Source: Synechococcus sp. M44_DOE_062
Lineage (GTDB): Bacteria > Cyanobacteriota > Cyanobacteriia > Thermostichales > Thermostichaceae
Direction: 5' to 3'
DNA length: 64,000 nt
Assembly (NCBI GenBank): GCA_015295985.1
Contig: DVDX01000023.1
Span: 62,001-126,000, forward strand
Shown: piece by piece, positions 34,291 to 42,320 of the stretch
Layout: every line of letters begins with the position of its first letter
How positions within the stretch are numbered: position 1 is the stretch's first letter
Made by a program: the position numbers and the translations under genes
Notes under the pieces: generated by a model
What the model saw: only the letters and a program-made list of their open reading frames with translations
The model's database searches: none
Told to the model about the DNA's origin: nothing

Positions 34291-35742
34291 TCAAGACTCG
34301 AGGGAAGAAGCTGTCAATCGTTGCAGGGTGGGAATGAAGTCGGGGTAGGAGATACGGGCACAGTCGGCTCCCCTGAGGAGGGTGGATCCCTGCGCTCCCA
34401 AAGCTGCCACCATCAGGCTCATGGCGATGCGGTGATCCTCGTGGCTGTCTACCTCGGCCCCATGAAGAGGGATCCCTCCCTTGATTTCCAGGCCATCAGG
34501 ATGTTCGCTGACCTGGGCTCCCATGCGACTCAACTCTTGGGCCATGGCAGACAGACGGTCGCTTTCTTTCACCCGCAGCTCTGCGGCATCGCGAATCACC
34601 GTGATCCCTTCGGCAAAGGCCGCTGCCACCGCCAAAACCGGGATCTCATCGATCAGGGTGGGGATGAGATCGCCGGCGATGGTGCAGCCACGCAAGCGGG
34701 CCGAACGCACCCACAGATCCCCCAACGGCTCACCGGCCATTTCCCGACAGTTTTCAATTTGAATGTCAGCCCCCATCTCCTGTAACACCTGCAGCACGCC
34801 GGTACGGGTGGGGTTAAGGCCCACATTCCGGAGCAGCAATTCGCTCTCGGGCACAATGGAGGCGGCCACCAGCCAAAAGGCTGCTGAGCTGATATCTCCC
34901 GGCACCTGAACTTTTTGGCCCACCAGACGGGATCCCCCCACCACAGCCACGGTTTTCGCCTCTGGATCCACCTGAATGTTGGCCCCGAAGGCCCGCAACA
35001 TCCGTTCCGAGTGATCCCGAGAGAGAGCTGGCTCGGTGACTTGGGTGGTGCCTTCCGCCAGCAGGCCCGCTAGCAAGAGGCAGGATTTTACCTGCGCTGA
35101 GGCCACCGGGGAGCAATAGTGAATGCCCTTCAGGGATCCCCCTTGCACGGCCAAGGGTGCCAACGTGCCACCGGCCCGTCCCCAAATGCTGGCCCCCATT
35201 TGCCGCAGCGGTTCTACCACCCGTCCCATAGGCCGCGAGCGCAGGGATCGATCGCCGGTGACGGCAAAAAAGCGCCCAGCCTGGCCAGCCAGGATCCCCA
35301 GCATCAGGCGCAAGGTGGTGCCAGAGTTACCGGCATCCAACACGTCCGCTGGTTCTTGCAGCCGACCCAGGCCAACCCCCTGAATGCGGACACACTCGCT
35401 GTTAAGCTCCGCAATATCCGCCCCCAGCGCCCGAAAGCAGGCTGCCGTACTGCGGGGATCCTCTCCCAGCAACAGCCCTTGGATGGTGGTTTCTCCTTCG
35501 GCCAGGGATCCCAGCATCAGGGCGCGGTGGGAAATGGATTTGTCGCCGGGGATGCTCACTTGGCCGCGCAGGCCCTTGGCCGGCGAGAGGGTCAGGATAT
35601 CAGTAGCAGAAGAGTGAGTCAACACAGCAACCCTGACGGCAGACTTGGCAAAAGCGGGAGCAGTCTCATCATACTCAGAGCGGGACTCGCGCCCCAGAGA
35701 TTTTGCCGGGGATCCCGAGACAGTCTGTCTTTTGACGGCCAC
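34291..35742 (-). CDS. aroA: 3-phosphoshikimate 1-carboxyvinyltransferase (EPSP synthase)
   Basis: Sixth step of the shikimate pathway: transfers enolpyruvate from PEP to shikimate-3-phosphate. 483 residues; the first 50 are an extension before [34 protein letters not shown], so the real start could be internal. The PEP/S3P-binding [40 protein letters not shown] and late [17 protein letters not shown] motifs are all present. It is divergent from rsmH across 69 bp. Confidence 0.95.
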   Translation of the reverse strand: MAVKRQTVSGSPAKSLGRESRSEYDETAPAFAKSAVRVAVLTHSSATDILTLSPAKGLRGQVSIPGDKSISHRALMLGSLAEGETTIQGLLLGEDPRSTAACFRALGADIAELNSECVRIQGVGLGRLQEPADVLDAGNSGTTLRLMLGILAGQAGRFFAVTGDRSLRSRPMGRVVEPLRQMGASIWGRAGGTLAPLAVQGGSLKGIHYCSPVASAQVKSCLLLAGLLAEGTTQVTEPALSRDHSERMLRAFGANIQVDPEAKTVAVVGGSRLVGQKVQVPGDISSAAFWLVAASIVPESELLLRNVGLNPTRTGVLQVLQEMGADIQIENCREMAGEPLGDLWVRSARLRGCTIAGDLIPTLIDEIPVLAVAAAFAEGITVIRDAAELRVKESDRLSAMAQELSRMGAQVSEHPDGLEIKGGIPLHGAEVDSHEDHRIAMSLMVAALGAQGSTLLRGADCARISYPDFIPTLQRLTASSLES

Positions 35743-35811
35743 CCCTCTTTTCCCAGAGGATCACCTTAACAACATGGATTCCTCGGTCGGGGCCTGGCCT
35801 CGGCCTTTTTT

Positions 35812-36765
35812 TTGCAGATACTGAGCTTGGTAGCAGCAGAACCAGAACCCCCGCAGACCGTGCTTGGCAAGGTGTATCAACACAACTCTGTTTTGACTGA
35901 GGAGGTGATGACTTACCTACAACCTCAGAGGGGCGGCATCTTTCTGGATGTGACGTTGGGATGGGGTGGGCACAGCTTGGCACTGCTGCGGGGGGGAGCT
36001 GCTCGAGTGGTGGGGCTGGATCGGGATCCGGCGGCTCTGCAGGCGGCGCAGGCGCGTTTCGCAGCAGAAGGGATCCCCGGCAGCCGCATCCAACTGTGGC
36101 ACCTCAATTTTGCCGATTTCGATCTGCAGCAGCACGGCTTTCGGGATGAGCAGGGGCAGGGGATCCCTTTCGATGGCATTGTGGCCGACTTGGGGGTGAG
36201 TTCTCCGCAACTGGACTGCCCTGAGCGGGGATTTAGCTTTCGTGGGGAGGGGCCGCTGGATATGCGCATGGATCCCAGTGCAGATGAGGAAACTGCCGCC
36301 GATTGGGTCAATCATCGCCCGGTCGAAGAGTTGATCGAGATTTTCACCCGTTACGGCGAAGAGCGATTTGCCCATCGCATCGCCCATCACATCGAGCGGG
36401 CCCGTCCCCTCACCACAACCACTCAGTTGGCCCAGGTGGTTTGGCAGGCGGTACCCCCGGCGGCTCGGCGCGGTCGCCTCCACCCGGCCACCCGCGTCTT
36501 TCAGGCGTTGCGCATTGCCGTGAACCGAGAACTGGAGGCTTTAGAAACCTTGTTGGCCCAAGCCCCCACCTGGTTGAAACCCGGCGGCAGGTTGGCCGTG
36601 ATCAGCTTCCATAGCCTTGAAGATCGCCTGGTGAAATGGGCCTTCCGCAGGGATCCCCGTTGGCAGGTGCTCACCCCCAAGCCCTTGTCCCCTTCTGAAC
36701 TGGAACGGCAACGCAATCCACGGGCCCGCTCTGCCAAACTGCGAGTGGCTGCCCGCAGCAGTTAG
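35812..36765 (+). CDS. rsmH: 16S rRNA (cytosine(1402)-N(4))-methyltransferase
   Basis: SAM-dependent methylation of C1402 in the ribosomal P site. 317 residues if the TTG at 35812 is used; an ATG upstream runs into a stop, so a TTG start is likely. SAM-binding LDVTLGWGGHSLALL near residue 44, VVGLDRDPAALQAA near 65, DGIVADLGVSSPQLD near 122 and RGFSFRGEGPLDMRMDP near 138. The C-terminal block HPATRVFQALRIAVNRELEAL and LAVISFHSLEDRLVKWAFR is diagnostic of MraW/RsmH. The next gene occupies the place of ftsL in other bacteria. Confidence 0.95.
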   Translation: MQILSLVAAEPEPPQTVLGKVYQHNSVLTEEVMTYLQPQRGGIFLDVTLGWGGHSLALLRGGAARVVGLDRDPAALQAAQARFAAEGIPGSRIQLWHLNFADFDLQQHGFRDEQGQGIPFDGIVADLGVSSPQLDCPERGFSFRGEGPLDMRMDPSADEETAADWVNHRPVEELIEIFTRYGEERFAHRIAHHIERARPLTTTTQLAQVVWQAVPPAARRGRLHPATRVFQALRIAVNRELEALETLLAQAPTWLKPGGRLAVISFHSLEDRLVKWAFRRDPRWQVLTPKPLSPSELERQRNPRARSAKLRVAARSS

Positions 36766-36782
36766 ATGTAGGTTTGGGTCAG

Positions 36783-36853
36783 TTCTCCCGATCTCAAGAG
36801 ATCGGCTACTGTGAAGCAGACAGCTAGCCCGCCGAGACCAGGAATCGGGAGAA
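36783..36853 (+). other. nested inverted repeats between rsmH and the FtsL-like gene
   Basis: TTCTCCCGAT (36783-36792) pairs perfectly with ATCGGGAGAA (36844-36853). Within the same left arm, CCGATCTC-AA-GAGATCGG (36788-36805) forms a compact hairpin. The two helices share bases, so they exclude each other. No T-run follows. Confidence 0.45.
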
Positions 36854-36947
36854 GGGGGTTGCTGTTGGGGGGCGCGGGGAACTAGGGTGAAGCGGAACCG
36901 GCAGTCCTGCACCGCCGGATCCCTTGGTGTGTGTGAGGTTAAGCCCT

Positions 36948-37472
36948 ATGGTTAGCCAGCCTTTAAACAGGGGGCTTGATCGTCCCAAAAGCCCTCGTCG
37001 CCACAGACGGCCTTCTGCTCCGAGCCGCCCCCTCTCCAGTACAGTTCAGGCCAGCCGTACTCAGCCTTTGAATTTGGAGTTGAAATCAGCCCATCCTTCC
37101 AGCCAGCATCCCACTTGGGCAGAACACCTAGCCTGGTGGAAGCAGGTCTCCACAGGGATGGCTATCCTCTCTGGGGTTTCAGTGTTGAGCCTCTACAGTT
37201 GGACTGTGCACACCCAAAGCCGGTGGAGCCAGCGCTACCAGGTGTGGCAACAGATGCAGCGCAACGAACGACAGTTTCTGCTGACTCAAGAATCCATCGC
37301 CAATTCTCTGCGGGAAATTGCCGACCGCTCTGAGATGGTGCCGCTGGTGCCGGATCGGATGATCGAGGTGCCGATTGCTTCTCCCAGCCAAGTTGAACCG
37401 GATCCAGCCCACCAGGCAACGGCTTTGCCAGAAATCGAAAAAGCCCCTTTTTTCTATCCGGTTGGGTACTAG
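36948..37472 (+). CDS. single-TM coiled-coil protein, candidate FtsL-like divisome protein
   Basis: 174 residues from the ATG at 36948. A long basic, Pro/Ser-rich cytoplasmic N-terminus (about 65 residues) is followed by one transmembrane helix (MAILSGVSVLSLYSW, about residues 71-90). Directly after it comes a Gln/Arg-rich helical stretch (QRYQVWQQMQRNERQFLLTQESI), which looks like a short periplasmic coiled coil, and a Pro-rich tail. Small bitopic protein plus coiled coil right after rsmH is the order mraW-ftsL of the division cluster. Sequence similarity is not visible by eye, so the FtsL idea rests on architecture and position. Confidence 0.6.
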   Translation: MVSQPLNRGLDRPKSPRRHRRPSAPSRPLSSTVQASRTQPLNLELKSAHPSSQHPTWAEHLAWWKQVSTGMAILSGVSVLSLYSWTVHTQSRWSQRYQVWQQMQRNERQFLLTQESIANSLREIADRSEMVPLVPDRMIEVPIASPSQVEPDPAHQATALPEIEKAPFFYPVGY

Positions 37473-37602
37473 TTCATACGGATCCAGGGGATGGCGGCTA
37501 GGCCAGCGTCCCCATCTTGCTTTCCCAAAAGCTGTGGGTCTTGTGAAGTCTCAGCATATCTCTGTTCTGTGACATACTCCCACACTCATGCTGACGCAAA
37601 GC

Positions 37603-37633
37603 GCTATGCCTACGGCACCCTGACGGGAACCGC
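37603..37633 (-). repeat. dispersed repeat C copy
   Basis: Minus-strand reading contains GGGTGCCGTAGGCAT. Near-identical units are at 1719-1749 in hisZ and 48675-48705. Here it lies outside any gene. Confidence 0.7.
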
Positions 37634-37708
37634 GCCGCTAAAGCGAAAGAACAGGAGATGTCCGCCTTTCATCCCGACTCTCTTCCTACGGACAGAGGGC
37701 GGGGCTTC

Positions 37709-37736
37709 AAGGACTCCGTCCCGCTAGTGCGAACGG
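37709..37736 (+). repeat. dispersed repeat A copy, intergenic
   Basis: AAGGACTCCGTCCCGCTAGT followed by GCGAACGG. It is one of the best-preserved copies and lies in the gene-free stretch before the riboswitch. Confidence 0.8.
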
Positions 37737-37944
37737 CGGTCTAGCTAAAAAGCCAAGGGATCCCTGGGCCTCGCGATCTGGAGTAGCAGCGGGCCATTCT
37801 TTAACTGCTTACAGAGCAGAGAAGAAATCTGGCCTAAGTTTTTTAATAAATGAATGGGATAAATGAATGGGATGTTGCACATCCGAAGCCCTGGGATTGC
37901 AGTTGGGATCCCCCCTGGCAGGATGGGAACTCTGGAGCAGGGGG

Positions 37945-38120
37945 TGTATGATGCCTAGCACGGCTTTTTCGGAGCCATTGCAGAGGAAGCCGTGCCGACA
38001 GGTTGTCCTGGGGATCAGCCAGGACATGTAAAGGGGAAAGTCCGGTGCAAATCCGGCGCTGTGCCGCAACTGTGATGGGTGTGGGCTAGACTCACGTCCT
38101 CAGTCAGGATGCCCGCCTGC
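37945..38120 (+). promoter_or_regulatory. cobalamin riboswitch
   Basis: The conserved core AAAGGGGAAAGTCCGGTGC at 38030, then AAATCCGGCGCTGTGCCGC and AACTGTGA, and the 3' element GTCAGGATGCCCGCC near 38103, are in the order of the B12 riboswitch. GTCCTGG...CCAGGAC (38004-38025) forms an upstream stem. The 3' boundary is about 55 bp before the receptor start, leaving room for a sequestering hairpin. High cobalamin is expected to switch off the downstream uptake genes. Confidence 0.9.
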
Positions 38121-38174
38121 GGCTTTGGCTCGTCTATCTTCCGCGTCGCACGGAATCAGGAGCATAAAAAAATA

Positions 38175-40145
38175 ATGAATCCCATTCTTGGTCTCAGCCT
38201 GGCGCTGGGGAGTTTTGTTTTGCAGCTCCCAGCGTGGGCGCAGCCGGCGGCCTCTTCACCCTCAGCTCAAGAGGTGCTGGAAACCGGTGTTAGCGCCGAG
38301 ATCTTAAATCAACCCGTCACCACACCTTTTCGCCGTCCTGGTTTGCTGCGGGATTCTTCCCGCCCGGTTTACGTCATCACCCGCCAGCAAATTCGAGAGC
38401 AAGGGGCAAGAACGGTTCAGGAGGCCCTGCGCTACCTGCCCGGGATCCTCAGCGACGGCACGGCGGGAACCCAGTTGGGAGCCCTCAGCTCCCAGTTCAT
38501 GCGGGGAGGACGAACAGCCCAGGTGTTGGTGCTGTTGGATGGCCGCCCCATTAACGACCTGGGCTTTTTTGGCGGGTTCGATCTGTCCCAGATCACTACA
38601 GATGTGGTCGAGCGCATCGAGGTCTCTCCAGGTGGGGGCTCCACTTTGTACGGATCCGATGCCGTTGGCGGGATCATCAACATCGTGACGCTGGATCCAA
38701 AGCCGGGATCCGAGACCGTGCTGGAGGCGGCTATCGGCAGCTACGGCCTCAATGAGCAAGGGATCCAAAACCGCGGCCAGGTACAGGATCTGGGCTGGGT
38801 GGTCAGCTATCGCCGTCTGCAGAGCAACAACGACTTTCCCTTTGAAATTAGGCGTCTGGGCAAAGCCAGCAGGCGGGAGAACTCGGCAGTGGAGTACCAC
38901 AACCTACAAGCCAAGCTCACCTGGCAACTGGCAGAAGGCCAAGTCCTAACAGGAAATGCCCTTTACCTCAATAAAGCGTTTCAGGTGCCCGGCAGCACTG
39001 AGTTTCCCTCCCCCGATGCAGTGCAAAACACCAACGACCTGCTGTTGGATCTCAGTTGGCTGTGGGATCAAGAGAAGGGATCCCTGCAAGCTAGGGTATT
39101 TTTTGACGACCTCAACTATCGCTTCAGCGCCCCACAAAGCCAGAGATCCCGGGATGAGATCCTGCGAACGGGGTGGGGATCCCAACTGCAATACACCTGG
39201 AAGGCCGATGAAAACCTGGAGCTTACTCTAGGAGCAGACTACCGATCCATTTCAGCTCGCAACACCACCTTCTCCTTTGCCAGGGGATCCACCAACGTCA
39301 ACTACGACAACACCGTGAACCAAGGCGCACTCTTTGCCCGCCTGGATTACAAGCCACAGCCCAACTTTTATCTCAACTTAGGCGTTCGCCAAGATTCGAG
39401 CAACTTGGTCAATGGTTCGGCCACCTCGCCGGCAGCAGGGATCCGCTGGGTTTTGGCGGAAGGCACAACCCTGAGGGCCAATTATGCCAGCAGCTTTCGC
39501 ACCCCCCTGATCTCAAACCTATTCTTCCGCTTGCGGGGTTTTTTTGAGGTAGATGGAAATCCCAATCTGCGACCGGAGCGGGGAGAGAGTTTTGACATTG
39601 GCCTGGATCAGGCTTTGGGAGATTTTGGCCTCCTGCGCTTGACCTTTGCTCATAACCGCATCCGCGATGGCATTACCTTTGTCAGCACTGGCCCGCGCAG
39701 GGGAACCTATGAAAACATTGAGCTTGTAGAATACACGGGCTTGGAAGCAGCCCTGGATTTGCGATTGGGGGAAAACTGGACTCTTTTTGCCAACTACACC
39801 CTAAACGATCCCATCATCCGCTCGGCGCTGGATCCCAAAGCGGTTGGCAAACAGCTAGCCTTTGTGGGAGCAGACAGCTTGAACCTGGGCCTGAGCTACC
39901 GCGATGTAGAGGGTCGGTATGCTTCAGTTTTCCTGCATCACATTGGCACTTTCTTTACCAACAACGCCAACACCCAATCTCTGCCCGGCTACACCACCCT
40001 AGCTCTGCGGGGAGGGATCCCGGTTGCAGAAAATCTCGCTCTAGAGGTGGGGGTTGATAACCTGCTGGATGAGCAATATGAGGTTTTCCCCGGCTACCCC
40101 GGAGTGGGTCGCACCCTTCGGCTCAACATGAGAGGCCAGTTTTAG
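38175..40145 (+). CDS. btuB: TonB-dependent receptor, BtuB-like (vitamin B12 uptake)
   Basis: 656 residues from the ATG at 38175. A signal peptide (LGLSLALGSFVLQLPAWAQ) precedes a plug domain (RPVYVITRQQIREQGARTVQEALRYLPG at about residues 57-85; VLVLLDGRPIND; VERIEVSPGGGSTLYGSDAVGGIINIVT). A 22-stranded beta-barrel ends in RLNMRGQF with the terminal Phe needed for outer-membrane insertion. The TonB box is not obvious. The cobalamin riboswitch directly upstream makes B12 or a corrinoid the likely substrate. Confidence 0.9.
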   Translation: MNPILGLSLALGSFVLQLPAWAQPAASSPSAQEVLETGVSAEILNQPVTTPFRRPGLLRDSSRPVYVITRQQIREQGARTVQEALRYLPGILSDGTAGTQLGALSSQFMRGGRTAQVLVLLDGRPINDLGFFGGFDLSQITTDVVERIEVSPGGGSTLYGSDAVGGIINIVTLDPKPGSETVLEAAIGSYGLNEQGIQNRGQVQDLGWVVSYRRLQSNNDFPFEIRRLGKASRRENSAVEYHNLQAKLTWQLAEGQVLTGNALYLNKAFQVPGSTEFPSPDAVQNTNDLLLDLSWLWDQEKGSLQARVFFDDLNYRFSAPQSQRSRDEILRTGWGSQLQYTWKADENLELTLGADYRSISARNTTFSFARGSTNVNYDNTVNQGALFARLDYKPQPNFYLNLGVRQDSSNLVNGSATSPAAGIRWVLAEGTTLRANYASSFRTPLISNLFFRLRGFFEVDGNPNLRPERGESFDIGLDQALGDFGLLRLTFAHNRIRDGITFVSTGPRRGTYENIELVEYTGLEAALDLRLGENWTLFANYTLNDPIIRSALDPKAVGKQLAFVGADSLNLGLSYRDVEGRYASVFLHHIGTFFTNNANTQSLPGYTTLALRGGIPVAENLALEVGVDNLLDEQYEVFPGYPGVGRTLRLNMRGQF

Positions 40146-40255
40146 AGCATCCTAAGGCTTGGCCATTTCGCTCACTGCTTGACCACTCGCTTAGGTATTG
40201 AGATCATTTCTTCTTCTTCATCGCACCCTCTACAGTCAAACCTGGATTGAAAGTT

Positions 40256-40684
40256 ATGACGGTATCAAGCAGCCCTGTGTCTCAATCAGCTTCCCAGCTG
40301 CCAGTTCAAGCTGGCAGCACTGCTCAGCAACCCAGCGGTCATTATCTCTGGGTTTGCATCACCTGCGGATCCCGGTGGGTTAACGGCCAAAAAGAAGGGA
40401 CTAGCAAGGGAGAAATGCTGCTATCTGCCCTGCAATCTCAAACCCTCAATCCTCAACTGACCCTAAAGCCGGTTGCTTGCATGAGTGGCTGCAGCCATGC
40501 TTGCGTTGTTGCATTGGCAGCACCTCAGAAGATGACCTATGTTTTTGGAGATCTCGATCCAAAAGATGTGGATCTCATTCTGCAGACAGCAGAGCTCTAC
40601 CTAACCAAGTTGGATGGGATCCTACCCTGGGCCGAGCGTCCCCTGAAAAAAGAGGTGATTGCTCGTATTCCACCACTGCCTTGA
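40256..40684 (+). CDS. DUF1636 domain protein (metal-binding-like)
   Basis: 142 residues. The DUF1636 pattern YLWVCITCGSRW (Cys pair, about residues 32-43) and VACMSGCSHACVVALAAPQK (three further Cys) suggests a [2Fe-2S] or Zn/Co site like that of thioredoxin-like ferredoxins. GDLDPKDVDLILQTAELYL closes the domain. DUF1636 genes often accompany B12-related genes, which fits the riboswitch-led position here. Function not established; a cobalt or corrinoid-related role is inference. Confidence 0.8.
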   Translation: MTVSSSPVSQSASQLPVQAGSTAQQPSGHYLWVCITCGSRWVNGQKEGTSKGEMLLSALQSQTLNPQLTLKPVACMSGCSHACVVALAAPQKMTYVFGDLDPKDVDLILQTAELYLTKLDGILPWAERPLKKEVIARIPPLP

Positions 40685-40695
40685 GGAGCTTTCTC

Positions 40696-41565
40696 ATGGC
40701 CGCTTTCGCCCCCTGGATAACCCCTCTCCATCAAACTTGGCAGGAAGTTTCTTTAACGGGTTGGACAACCCTTTATGAAGGGATCCCTGCCCACATTGAC
40801 TGCTTGGGGCCGTTGCTCTACGAACTGTTTCAAGAGCACTGGGCCGAGATCCAGGTGGGCCATGTGGCGGAAGGCGGGGTGCTGGAGCTGGCTTTTAAGA
40901 AACCTCCAGCTTTGTGCGTGCTCTACGACGGCTATCTGACGGTTGCCACTGAAACCTGGCACCTGCATTTGTGCCTGGAGGAGCACCAAGGCGGCCCCCA
41001 TCGCAAGACCCCACCCGAGCTGCGCCGCAAAAGATTGGTGAGCCGTGCTGCTCTCTACCGGCGCCTCAATCCCCAAGGTCAGCCCCGCATGTGGGGGATC
41101 CAATTCTGGAATGGAGCGGAAGAATCTTTGCTGCAGATTTTCCTGCCCAGCCCTTTTTTGGGGCCAGAGGAAGACTACCTGCCGGAAGGCAAAGCGGACT
41201 ACCAAAAGCTTTCTCTTTACGAGCGCATCCGCACCATCTATGTGGAGGGGAAAGAGCGGATCCCCTATGAGGATAACCCTCTTAAACGTCCCTACCTTGC
41301 TGTTTGTCGTTCCAGCCGTTGTTATCCTTCCCGCAACTACCAACCGGTTGTGGAAGCTCTGGAATCGGCCCTTCGAGAAGCCAACCTGGATGTACAGGTT
41401 ATCACCTCAGGCTGCTTGGAAGTTTGCCAACAGGGGCCGGTGGTTTTTTACTCCGGAGATTGCACCTGGTACAAGCGGGTTACTCCCCAAGTAGCTCGGC
41501 AAATTGTCCAGGATCATCTGCTCAACCATTGCCCCCTAAAAGCCCATCTTTTCCCAGGAGATTAA
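40696..41565 (+). CDS. (2Fe-2S) ferredoxin-domain protein
   Basis: 289 residues from the ATG at 40696, 11 bp after the DUF1636 stop. The C-terminal 90 residues are a thioredoxin-fold ferredoxin: PYLAVCRSSRCYPSRNYQPVVEALE, then VITSGCLEVCQQGPVVFYSGDCTWYKRVTP, whose SGCLEVC plus the first Cys pair give four cluster ligands. The N-terminal 200 residues, of unknown fold, contain DCLGPLLYELFQEHW and TPPELRRKRLVSRAALYRRL. The enzyme-like N-part plus redox domain, in a B12-regulated cluster, suggests a cobalt or corrin-related redox step, but this is inference. Confidence 0.75.
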   Translation: MAAFAPWITPLHQTWQEVSLTGWTTLYEGIPAHIDCLGPLLYELFQEHWAEIQVGHVAEGGVLELAFKKPPALCVLYDGYLTVATETWHLHLCLEEHQGGPHRKTPPELRRKRLVSRAALYRRLNPQGQPRMWGIQFWNGAEESLLQIFLPSPFLGPEEDYLPEGKADYQKLSLYERIRTIYVEGKERIPYEDNPLKRPYLAVCRSSRCYPSRNYQPVVEALESALREANLDVQVITSGCLEVCQQGPVVFYSGDCTWYKRVTPQVARQIVQDHLLNHCPLKAHLFPGD

Positions 41566-41568
41566 AGC

Positions 41569-42216
41569 ATGATTGGCCTGCAATCGAGTGCTCAACCTAT
41601 CCCTGTCTCCAGCTCTCGCCGCTTGATCCCAGCCCCACTTTGGATACAAGCTGCTCAAGATTTAGCCCGAGGCTGGTTCTGGCCCAGCTTGTTTACTACC
41701 GTTGGCTGCCTGAGCAATATCGCCTATACATGTACCCTCCCTTTTGTAACTGTTGGCATTGTTGCGGGTACAACTTTAACCCGTCAAAGGGCAATTATTA
41801 GTGCTTTGATGATTTGGCTGGCAAACCAAATCTTTGGCTACACCTGGCACAACTATCCCCGCACTCCCGATTCTTTTGCCTGGGGGTTGGTGCTGGGGAT
41901 CGGCACAGTGGGGGTTGCTCTTGCTGCCAATCATCGCCCTTTGTTTTTCCAGTCCAAGACCCTTCGACCAAGGCAATTGCTGCTGAACTATCTCTGGATC
42001 CCGGCCATGCTTATCTTGGGGTTTTTGGCTTTTGAAGGACTGATTTTGGCCGCCGGCTTGGTCTTGGGGGGAACGGAGGGCTTGACCTTGCCCATCCTGG
42101 GCAAAATCTGGCTGCACAACTGGCTGTGGACAGGACTTTGGATTGGGATCCACACCCTGCTGGTGGGGGATAGGGGACGCCGAGGGGAGTGGCTGGGAGA
42201 GGAAAAACTTCGGTGA
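41569..42216 (+). CDS. hypothetical multi-pass membrane protein in B12-regulated cluster
   Basis: 215 residues starting three bases after the previous stop, so translational coupling is likely. About five or six hydrophobic segments are visible, including LFTTVGCLSNIAYTCTLPF, IVAGTTLTRQRAIISALMIWLA, WGLVLGIGTVGVALAA, YLWIPAMLILGFLAFEGLIL and NWLWTGLWIGIHTLLV. This size and topology resemble S-components of ECF transporters or other small permeases. I recognise no motif. Being last in a riboswitch-controlled receptor cluster, it may help move cobalt or a corrinoid across the inner membrane. Confidence 0.7.
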   Translation: MIGLQSSAQPIPVSSSRRLIPAPLWIQAAQDLARGWFWPSLFTTVGCLSNIAYTCTLPFVTVGIVAGTTLTRQRAIISALMIWLANQIFGYTWHNYPRTPDSFAWGLVLGIGTVGVALAANHRPLFFQSKTLRPRQLLLNYLWIPAMLILGFLAFEGLILAAGLVLGGTEGLTLPILGKIWLHNWLWTGLWIGIHTLLVGDRGRRGEWLGEEKLR

Positions 42217-42242
42217 GCCGCTCCCGTACAAGCCCTTCCCAT

Positions 42243-42264
42243 CCCGTCAGCGGTGCGGAGCACT
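42243..42264 (-). repeat. dispersed repeat A-like copy upstream of ArsA gene
   Basis: CCCGTCAGCGGTGCGGAGCA. Minus-strand reading matches the units at the hisZ start. Confidence 0.55.
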
Positions 42265-42320
42265 TTTGCAGTGATCTGGAACATCTCCAAGAGGGATCCG
42301 GGCCAAAATAGGGGCGACCT

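Noticed and set aside
37473-37944. CRISPR array suspected from clustered short repeats.
   Set aside because: The repeats are of different families, not evenly spaced, and no regular spacers occur.
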